64,000 bases of DNA from an uncultured Lachnospiraceae bacterium. GTDB taxonomy: Bacteria; Bacillota; Clostridia; Lachnospirales; Lachnospiraceae. Position 1 is the stretch's first letter; each line of letters opens with the position of its first letter. This document shows positions 58,461-64,000 of this stretch, in pieces. The notes under the pieces were generated by a model, which did no database searches, had not been told where the DNA came from, and saw only the letters and a list, made by a program, of their open reading frames with translations. The DNA lies in contig URCR01000002.1 in the NCBI GenBank assembly GCA_900546325.1, positions 1-64,000 of the forward strand. The letters are read 5' to 3'. A program made the position numbers and the translations under genes.

Positions 58461-58590
58461 CGCTTTTCCCTCCTTTCTTTTCGTTCATTTGTTCGATTTC
58501 TTTGCATGTTTGGATCATACTTTTAATAAGCCGTGCCAGCACTACTATTTCTAGTACAATTCCGATTAACGCGATCGTAATCAATATCAT
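58441..58590 (-). CDS. small membrane protein
   Basis: 49 aa. MILITIALIGIVLEIVVLAR LIKSMIQTCKEIEQM; ATG after AAAGGA. One N-terminal membrane helix. Unknown role. Confidence 0.5.
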   Translation of the reverse strand: MILITIALIGIVLEIVVLARLIKSMIQTCKEIEQMNEKKGGKSDDGFIC

Positions 58591-58609
58591 TCCTTTTTTT
58601 CCTTTCTTT

Positions 58610-58789
58610 TTAATATTTTTCGATCAATAGTACGATGATTGCTAATAGCATGGCGATGATTACCATTCCGCCAGTTATACCAAATACACCCATCGCCCCC
58701 GCGATTGCAAAAGCAATTAACAGCATCATCAGACAGATCAGCGCAAATTTGCACATTTTTTTCTTTGTAATTTTAAACTCTTTTTTCAT
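58610..58789 (-). CDS. small two-helix membrane protein
   Basis: 59 aa. MKKEFKITKKKMCKFALICL, MLLIAFAIAGAMGVFGITG, MVIIAMLLAIIVLLIEKY. Possibly DUF-type phage membrane protein; function unknown. Confidence 0.5.
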   Translation of the reverse strand: MKKEFKITKKKMCKFALICLMMLLIAFAIAGAMGVFGITGGMVIIAMLLAIIVLLIEKY

Positions 58790-58803
58790 TTCTTTTTCCC
58801 TTT

Positions 58804-59685
58804 CTAATACTTCATTTTCTCTAGTCTTTTTCTCTTCATGTAGTCCGTTGTCCGCGTGTAGATTCTTGTTGTGTCCACAGACGCATGACCTAAAATGTCC
58901 GCCAGCTCCCCGATGTCTCCCCCCTCACTCATAAATTTTATTGCAAACAAATGTCTAAAACTGTGCGCGTGTACCTTGCTTTTCTTTATTCCCCGGCACA
59001 TCCCCGCGATCTCTTTCATTCGCTTCCAAATCGTTGATTCATGTAACATTTGCCCTTGCTTCCTGCCCCGGAAGATGTAACCTTCCTTGATGTCTTCTTT
59101 TTTGCAATATTCGATTAATTCTTTCCGCAAGTCCTGCCGCAAGATAATGTTTCTGATCTTCCCTTTGTTGTCTACGCGTATATAGTTCGTTTCCAACGCT
59201 TCCACGGTAAAATATTTCAGCTCCGCGATCCGTATGCCGGTGTACGCGATGATCTTCATAATCAGATAGATTTCGGTTTTGCCGTGTTTCTTTGCAATTC
59301 TAAGCATGCGCTTAAACTCTTCCGGCTCCAGCACTTCCTCCAGTGATGCCTTTTGTTGCAATTTAATGTTTTTTAACGTCATTTTTGACTTGTGCTTTTT
59401 GATCTCCTCAAGATCGTACTCGCCGTTTGAGTCTATGATCTCGCAATATTTTATAAACTTGTTTACGATTGTTATGTAATTACTTACCGTCGACGGCTTG
59501 TATCGTTCCATCAACTCACTTTTAAAAAGCATGATCTCTCTTTTTGTAACCTCTTCTCCCGTCAGCGATCCGACAAACACTTCAACAACGTGTTTATAGT
59601 GTTCCAGCGTCTTTGGTGCTTTTTCATTCAATTTTTCTTCGAGCAGAAACGGCTCGATCATGCTTTGCAATGTCGCTTTCTCCAT
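58804..59685 (-). CDS. tyrosine recombinase (XerD-like)
   Basis: 293 aa. SAM-like N-terminal domain (FLLEEKLNEKAPKTLEHYKH), catalytic residues: Arg in AYTGIRIAEL, HSFRH (His-Arg), GHASVDTTRIY (His, Tyr nucleophile). It lies inside the early operon rather than at an att end, so it may resolve dimers or act on replication products rather than integrate; its start overlaps the Rep end by 62 nt. Confidence 0.88.
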   Translation of the reverse strand: MEKATLQSMIEPFLLEEKLNEKAPKTLEHYKHVVEVFVGSLTGEEVTKREIMLFKSELMERYKPSTVSNYITIVNKFIKYCEIIDSNGEYDLEEIKKHKSKMTLKNIKLQQKASLEEVLEPEEFKRMLRIAKKHGKTEIYLIMKIIAYTGIRIAELKYFTVEALETNYIRVDNKGKIRNIILRQDLRKELIEYCKKEDIKEGYIFRGRKQGQMLHESTIWKRMKEIAGMCRGIKKSKVHAHSFRHLFAIKFMSEGGDIGELADILGHASVDTTRIYTRTTDYMKRKRLEKMKY

Positions 59686-60547
59686 GCCCTCTCCTTTCTC
59701 TCATACGCACATAGATGTAAAATTTCCCGTTAAATTTGTTGTATTTTATCTCTTCGTATGTATAGATCATTTTGTTGTATTTCTTTTCAACCAGCTCTTT
59801 AATGCTTGTCCGACCTTCCACGATCTTTCTGACGTGCGAAGCCTTAAAAGCACTGTAACTCTTGCTTTCCTTTGGCTTTTTCAAGTTTGTGCTACTGCTC
59901 CAACGCTTCCGCCCTGCCGGATCTTTTGTGAGATATTGAGCAAGACCGAGCAAGCCGTTTTCATCCCCAGCAACCCGGCGGACGTTGTTTCTTTTCCCCT
60001 TTTTCCACAGCTTTTCCACAGTGTCCATACCCAGTCCGCAATCCATAATCAAATGATGATGACAGCGCACTTTTTTCTTTTCGTTGTACTCCGTCACATA
60101 GATGTACTTCGCTTTTTCAAGTCCTTCCTTCTTCCGTCTGTAATTGATCCGACCGATAAAGTTCTGCATGTTCTTTTGTGCTTCTTCGATGTTCTGTGGC
60201 AGGTTGTCCGGCGAGTACGTCAGTGTGATCCACAGATCGCCGTCAGTAAAGTTGTTGTTTATGAGTCGCTCTAGTCTCTTCCTTGCGTTCTTGCTGTTCA
60301 AATTCTTCTGTGCCTTGTTTGTCTTTACCAGCTTTGCGGCATCCGCTTCCTTCCTCGTAAACTCCGGGTATATCTCTACTTCAAACTGATCCCCTGCTTT
60401 TATTGTCTTTGTTGCATATACGCTTTTTACCAGTCCTTCTCTTAACATCCGTTCGATTCTGTATTCTTCTGCTTGCTCTAGCGGATCAAGGAAGGTGTCA
60501 TCATAGCTGTATTTTACATAGCTTGTCCTTCTTTTCTTCTTGCTCAT
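59624..60547 (-). CDS. rep: H-U-H replication initiator
   Basis: 307 aa. LWITLTYSPDNLPQNIEEAQ (motif 1), KKVRCHHHLIMDCGLG (HUH), YLTKDPAGRKRWSSSTNLKK. Rolling-circle type initiator related to that at 26006. ATG after AAGGAG. Probably acts on nearby origin DNA. Confidence 0.8.
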   Translation of the reverse strand: MSKKKRRTSYVKYSYDDTFLDPLEQAEEYRIERMLREGLVKSVYATKTIKAGDQFEVEIYPEFTRKEADAAKLVKTNKAQKNLNSKNARKRLERLINNNFTDGDLWITLTYSPDNLPQNIEEAQKNMQNFIGRINYRRKKEGLEKAKYIYVTEYNEKKKVRCHHHLIMDCGLGMDTVEKLWKKGKRNNVRRVAGDENGLLGLAQYLTKDPAGRKRWSSSTNLKKPKESKSYSAFKASHVRKIVEGRTSIKELVEKKYNKMIYTYEEIKYNKFNGKFYIYVRMRERRGHGESDIAKHDRAVSARRKIE

Positions 60548-60742
60548 ATCCTAACTCCTTGTATCTGTTTTTCTCTGAGTTGTTAATATCTATAACAAGG
60601 ACATTAAAACCCTTAAAATTATCTAAAATATCAATCAAAACGTTTACAAATTATTTTATCCGTGTTAGAATATGTATATCAAAAGGCAAGTCATTTGCAC
60701 TTTGATCTACAAATCTATTCTTTTTGTAACATTTAATTGACG

Positions 60743-60779
60743 AAAGACTTTCAGCGTTGCCGCGCTTATGAAAGTCTTT
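60743..60779. repeat. inverted repeat upstream of rep
   Basis: AAAGACTTTCAGCG (60743-60756) pairs with CGCTTATGAAAGTCTTT (60763-60779), a stem with a small interior bulge. It ends in T6 on the plus strand. Either a terminator or part of the Rep origin; upstream (minus) of Rep. Confidence 0.5.
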
Positions 60780-60814
60780 TTTAATTGTCTTTTAATACCC
60801 CATAGGGTATAAAT

Positions 60815-60988
60815 TCACTCGCACCTATTCCCAACCTGCGCATAGTAACAGCCTTTGTGCATCCAAATATCAGAACCTCTTTTCGTCCTCACATACACCG
60901 GTTCCGGCTCTAAGTCCGGCAGAATCTCCCGTTTGCACAGTTCACAGATATGTGTGTTTCTCTCTTTTTTTCTAAGCTCTCTTTTCAT
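60815..60988 (-). CDS. small zinc-finger-like protein
   Basis: 57 aa. MKRELRKKERNTHICELCKR, WMHKGCYYAQVGNRCE: CX2C plus two further Cys. ATG after GAAAGGCGCTGAAAA. Unknown role. Confidence 0.6.
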   Translation of the reverse strand: MKRELRKKERNTHICELCKREILPDLEPEPVYVRTKRGSDIWMHKGCYYAQVGNRCE

Positions 60989-61130
60989 TTTTCAGCGCCT
61001 TTCTCTCTATGTCCTTCATCGCCTTTTTCAAAAATATCGCGCATGCTTCTTCGAGATTTTCTTTCGTTGGAAGATTAGTATAATGTACATTCGCAATTAC
61101 TTTATCTGTTTCAAATCTCATAACGCTCAT
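60972..61130 (-). CDS. small hypothetical protein
   Basis: 52 aa, MSVMRFETDKVIANVHYTNL, EACAIFLKKAMKDIERKAL. Overlaps the zinc-finger gene by 17 nt. Confidence 0.5.
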   Translation of the reverse strand: MSVMRFETDKVIANVHYTNLPTKENLEEACAIFLKKAMKDIERKALKNEKRA

Positions 61131-61240
61131 TGTCTTTTCTCCTCTCTGTACGTCTTTACAAAAGTTTATTCCCTTTCGTGTTTGTCCTATTTCAGTTTTA
61201 TTTTGTTAATCACTTGCCAGTCTCTCAATACCAGTGCTCT

Positions 61241-61426
61241 TTAACCTTGCGAAAGATCTTGCTCTATCTTATTTTCAAGGTATGATACAATAAGTTTTAC
61301 CTCGAGTTCAGCTTTTCCTATTGGAAGATCTGAACTCATTTTTATCTCATATTTTTCTACTCCATATAACCTCATTCCATCTAAGAACAATTTTCCTTCT
61401 TTTATTTGCAATGACAACGTCTTCAT
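61241..61426 (-). CDS. small hypothetical protein
   Basis: 61 aa. MKTLSLQIKEGKLFLDGMRL, YEIKMSSDLPIGKAELEVKL. ATG start. Beta-rich short protein found in Clostridia phages; function unknown. Confidence 0.6.
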   Translation of the reverse strand: MKTLSLQIKEGKLFLDGMRLYGVEKYEIKMSSDLPIGKAELEVKLIVSYLENKIEQDLSQG

Positions 61427-61432
61427 TTTGCC

Positions 61433-61591
61433 CTATCCAACCTTTCTGCACACATGTTGCATCTCTCTATCCATATTGTCTCTCGCCCGCAATACTTCTG
61501 AATTGCTCTTCATAATTAAAAGACTCTCTTTGTTCATTTGTTTCATGTTGCTCACTGTTTCTCTGATGAAAGCTTTCATCTCTTCTGTCAT
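61433..61591 (-). CDS. small immunity-region protein
   Basis: 52 aa, MTEEMKAFIRETVSNMKQMN, SLLIMKSNSEVLRARDNMDR. Paralogue of 29793. ATG 61591 after AAGGAGAATGACT. Confidence 0.6.
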   Translation of the reverse strand: MTEEMKAFIRETVSNMKQMNKESLLIMKSNSEVLRARDNMDREMQHVCRKVG

Positions 61592-61606
61592 AGTCATTCT
61601 CCTTTC

Positions 61607-61714
61607 TTATTTCTTTCGGTCTCTCCGATTTTTTAAAATCGTAATAATTATCGCAATATCTACCGCAATAATAATCACGTCTGCAAAAATGGTAATAGCA
61701 TCTACAATATCCAT
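61607..61714 (-). CDS. 35-aa single-span membrane peptide
   Basis: MDIVDAITIFADVIIIAVDI AIIITILKNRRDRKK; GGAGGTAGATC precedes ATG. Paralogue of 29968. Toxin- or holin-like by composition. Confidence 0.55.
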   Translation of the reverse strand: MDIVDAITIFADVIIIAVDIAIIITILKNRRDRKK

Positions 61715-61767
61715 GATCTACCTCCTTTTTTTATATTGACAATGAGTCATAAAGAAGTTATCCTTTT

Positions 61768-61789
61768 AGCAGGGGTATTTACCCCTGCT
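61768..61789. terminator. GC hairpin after 42-aa peptide gene
   Basis: AGCAGGGGTA/TACCCCTGCT, 10-bp stem with a 2-nt loop, directly after the 61794 gene on the minus strand; counterpart of 30133. Confidence 0.65.
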
Positions 61790-61793
61790 TTAT

Positions 61794-61922
61794 TCAGTCC
61801 ATCAGTGTTTTAACTATATCTAGTATTTCATTGATGAGCTGTGCGAGTGCCGTAAGTAACACGAGTTTTTCAATTTTGGTGGTGTGTTGCTTGCGGCTTT
61901 TCTTTTTCTTCTTTTTGCTCAT
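61794..61922 (-). CDS. holin-like / type I toxin-like peptide
   Basis: 42 aa, MSKKKKKKSRKQHTTKIEKL VLLTALAQLINEILDIVKTL. Nearly identical to 30155. GGAGGCAAACACA precedes ATG. Confidence 0.55.
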   Translation of the reverse strand: MSKKKKKKSRKQHTTKIEKLVLLTALAQLINEILDIVKTLMD

Positions 61923-62057
61923 TGTGTTTGCCTCCTTTTGTTGTTTTGTGATTTTATTATATCACTTAGATTAATTTTGTCAATCACTTTTTACTACTTT
62001 TTTGTTGCATAGTGATTTTTTTTGTGTTATTGTATAACTAGAAAGCGAGGTGAGTTA

Positions 62058-62474
62058 ATGAATACGGAAGGCGAACGGCTGAAACAACTAAGAAGTAAAC
62101 TTGGTATTAGGCAAGGCGACTTTGCCAAAAAGATTTCCACAACACAAGGACATATTTCAGACATAGAGAACAGTAGAAAAAATCTATCCGAAAGAACTAT
62201 AAAACTGATCTGTCTTGAGAATTGGAATGGAAAAACTGTGAACGAAGAATGGCTCCGCACCGGCGAAGGGGAAATGTTTGTTCCTGCTCCCGAAGAAGAT
62301 GAGATCGCAACTTATGTCGAAGACTTACTATCAGATAATGGCGATAACGAACTTTACAATTTAATAAAATCAATCATGCGTACATACAACGAATTATCGC
62401 CGAAGTCTCAAGAAGTTCTCAGAGATGCAAGTAGAAAATTAGTCGATAATTTAAAAAATAAGAAAAGAGATTAG
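62058..62474 (+). CDS. XRE-family repressor-like protein
   Basis: 138 aa from ATG 62058 (GCGAGGTGAGTTA precedes). HTH LRSKLGIRQGDFAKKISTTQ GHISDIEN; then NEEWLRTGEGEMFVP and the C-terminal domain (NLIKSIMRTYNELSPKSQEV) shared with the 30423 and 62517 repressors. Extra repressor present only in prophage B. Confidence 0.8.
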   Translation: MNTEGERLKQLRSKLGIRQGDFAKKISTTQGHISDIENSRKNLSERTIKLICLENWNGKTVNEEWLRTGEGEMFVPAPEEDEIATYVEDLLSDNGDNELYNLIKSIMRTYNELSPKSQEVLRDASRKLVDNLKNKKRD

Positions 62475-62516
62475 ATCCCTTCTTTCAAGAGTTTTTATGA
62501 TAGTAGGAGGTTTGGC

Positions 62517-63443
62517 ATGGAAAAATTAAACGAGCGCATAAACTCTGTAATCAACAATTTAGGAATCAAACAAACTGTTTTTGCCGAACGCTTAAATCTT
62601 TCTCAGGCTTTTGTTTCTCAACTATGTTCCGGCGCGAAACAACCTAGTAACAGAACTATTTCGGATATTTGTAGAGAATTTAACGTGAGCAAAGAATGGA
62701 TTCGCACCGGCAAAGGAAGAATGTTTATTACAATTCCCGAAGAGGATGGAATTGCGTCTCATGTTGAAGTTTTGACTCAAGGAAATAGAGTTAAGAAATT
62801 GCGAAAAGAACTTGGTTTGACCCAAGAGGAATTTGGCGAAAAGTTAGGACTGAAAAAAAATTCTATCAGTCAAATTGAAAACGGTGTTAATTCCTTAACC
62901 GAACAGTTATCGCTTTCTATATGTAGAGAGTTTCGCGTGAGTCAAGAATGGCTCCGCACCGGCAAAGGAAGAATGTTTATTACAATTCCCGGAGAGGATG
63001 GAGTTGCGTCTCATGTTGAAGTTTTGACTCAAGGAAATAGAGTTAAGAAGTTGCGAAAAGAACTCGGTTATACTCTTGACAAATTCGGCGCAAAACTCGG
63101 TGTTCATAAGTCCGCTATTTCAAAAATTGAGAAGGGCGAAAACAATCTAACAGAGCAAATGTTTCTTTCTATATGCAGAGAATTTCATGTGAATCAAGAG
63201 TGGCTCCGCACTGGCGAAGGGGAAATGTTTGTTCCTGCTTCTGAAGAAGATGCGATCGCGGCTTATATTAAATACTTGCTATCAGACAACAGCGATAGCG
63301 AGCTTTACAACTTAACAAAGTCAATCATGTTAATAAAGTCAATCATGTGTATATACAACGAATTATCGCCGAAGTCACAAGAGATTCTCAGAGATGCGAT
63401 CAATAAATTGGTCGAAAATTTAAAAAAGGAAAAAGGAGACTAG
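62517..63443 (+). CDS. repressor with three tandem HTH domains
   Basis: 308 aa, ATG after GTAGGAGGTTTGGC. HTH 1 (residues ~8-75, LGIKQTVFAERLNLSQAFVS), HTH 2 (~87-155, LGLTQEEFGEKLGLKKNSIS), HTH 3 (~170-240, LGYTLDKFGAKLGVHKSAIS), each followed by E-W-[IL]-RTG[KE]G-MF. One C-terminal domain. Junctions read VEVLTQGNRVKKLRKEL, containing the TTG start region of the prophage A repressor, so copies seem to have been joined by in-frame tandem duplication. Confidence 0.85.
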   Translation: MEKLNERINSVINNLGIKQTVFAERLNLSQAFVSQLCSGAKQPSNRTISDICREFNVSKEWIRTGKGRMFITIPEEDGIASHVEVLTQGNRVKKLRKELGLTQEEFGEKLGLKKNSISQIENGVNSLTEQLSLSICREFRVSQEWLRTGKGRMFITIPGEDGVASHVEVLTQGNRVKKLRKELGYTLDKFGAKLGVHKSAISKIEKGENNLTEQMFLSICREFHVNQEWLRTGEGEMFVPASEEDAIAAYIKYLLSDNSDSELYNLTKSIMLIKSIMCIYNELSPKSQEILRDAINKLVENLKKEKGD

Positions 63444-63559
63444 ATCCCCTCTTTCCTTTCGAGATGTTTTTTTATGATGGTATATAGCTGTTTTAGAAAA
63501 CGCTCGTCCGATTCCTCCAGTTTTTCTACTAATTCGATGATAATTTTTTTGTAACTCAT
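63440..63559 (-). CDS. 39-aa helical peptide downstream of SOS-like box
   Basis: MSYKKIIIELVEKLEESDER FLKQLYTIIKKHLERKEGI; ATG after GGGAGGTACAT. Paralogue of 30851; overlaps the repressor 3' end. Confidence 0.6.
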   Translation of the reverse strand: MSYKKIIIELVEKLEESDERFLKQLYTIIKKHLERKEGI

Positions 63560-63580
63560 ATGTACCTCCCATGTTCTACA

Positions 63581-63592
63581 GAACATCTGTTC
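63581..63592. promoter_or_regulatory. SOS/LexA-like box 1, prophage B
   Basis: GAACATCTGTTC followed by G; GAAC-N4-GTTC core. Same position as 30992. Confidence 0.55.
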
Positions 63593-63648
63593 GTTTTTTC
63601 TATAATATAGATGATACTACACCCCCTTCTATATTTCAACACTTTTAC

Positions 63649-63660
63649 GAACATTTGTTC
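63649..63660. promoter_or_regulatory. SOS/LexA-like box 2, prophage B
   Basis: CGAACATTTGTTCT, identical 14-mer to the box at 31055-31068 of prophage A. Confidence 0.6.
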
Positions 63661-63746
63661 TTCTATGTTTTATCTTACATTAGAGTAAACATGGGAAACA
63701 CAAAAAACTTATCCAAAAACTGGGAATCGTCCCTATCTGTGGACAC

Positions 63747-63962
63747 TTATTGAAAATCCGATAGAAAAAGATCGTTAATTCTTAATTTTAGCCCTTTTGC
63801 TATCGCTTCCATTTCGTCCATTGTAGGAGATTTCTGTTCTAGTTTTATCTTTTGAATGGTCGATTTGGGTATATCCGTCAAAATAGATACTTGACGGACA
63901 GAAAGATTTTTAGAATACATAATTTGATCGAGTAATATCTTCATACCGTGTATTCTATCCAC
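63747..63962 (-). CDS. small XRE-family HTH protein
   Basis: 71 aa, DQIMYSKNLSVRQVSILTDI PKSTIQKIKLEQKSPTMDEM. Paralogue of 31154. The homology between the two prophages runs to the end of the window, so a SNIPE-like or other gene and the integrase of prophage B probably follow. Confidence 0.7.
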   Translation of the reverse strand: MDRIHGMKILLDQIMYSKNLSVRQVSILTDIPKSTIQKIKLEQKSPTMDEMEAIAKGLKLRINDLFLSDFQ

Positions 63963-64000
63963 AATAATAAAATATATTCAAGCAATGCAAAAACCACTCC

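Noticed and set aside
58804..59685. Tyrosine recombinase as the integrase that placed prophage B
   Set aside because: It lies within the early operon far from either end; the layout matches prophage A, where a serine integrase follows the immunity block, so the prophage B integrase is probably beyond 64 kb.

Overview
The window is a tandem pair of siphovirus-type prophages in a spore-forming, low-GC Firmicute, most likely a Lachnospiraceae or related Clostridia. The evidence is the codon bias, strong Shine-Dalgarno (SD) sites, HK97-type head modules, a fragment of the spore-coat catalase gene cotJC at the junction, and SOS boxes of the Bacillus/Clostridium type. Both prophages lie in the same orientation, with structural genes on the minus strand and the immunity/integration genes at the right end.

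Prophage A (start of window to about 34.73 kb; its left end lies outside) reads right to left: early and replication operon (about 17-29 kb: Spo0A-C-like protein, HUH Rep, RNase H-like protein, ParA, ParB-like protein, methyltransferase, YopX, many small proteins), a tRNA cluster (16.7-17.7 kb), then TerS-TerL-portal-protease-capsid-connectors-tail genes down to a BppU/pyocin-knob baseplate protein at 119. On the right are small membrane peptides, an XRE repressor, two SOS-like boxes, a SNIPE-like membrane nuclease and a large serine integrase. The integrase is followed by a 48-codon remnant of cotJC.

The main discovery is in prophage A. At least nine of its core late genes (TerS, portal, head protease, major capsid, major tail, tape measure, Dit, tail endopeptidase, tail lysozyme), plus a 26-codon membrane peptide on the plus strand, have no ATG/GTG/TTG where the family alignment and SD demand one. 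Each has AGG exactly there, usually 5-9 nt after a good SD and in several cases as TAAGG where TAATG would be expected. The same prophage encodes, next to its terminase, a tRNA with a CCU anticodon (which reads AGG) and an initiator-type body: a 1-72 A x A mismatch, A11:U24, and an fMet-like D arm. I infer a phage-encoded alternative initiation system in which AGG acts as the start codon for virion proteins. Prophage B, immediately adjacent in the same chromosome, starts the equivalent genes with ATG or GTG, encodes no such tRNA that I could find, and so is an internal control.

Prophage B (about 34.85 kb to beyond the window) has a left-end exonuclease/BRCT gene and a lipoprotein, a second complete head-tail module (36.65-51.8 kb), an HNH-NTPase fusion, lysis genes (amidase, holin), a run of small early genes including an 18-bp-repeat hexapeptide protein, a tyrosine recombinase, an HUH Rep, and an immunity region paralogous to that of prophage A but with a three-fold tandem HTH repressor. 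Its own integrase probably lies beyond 64 kb.
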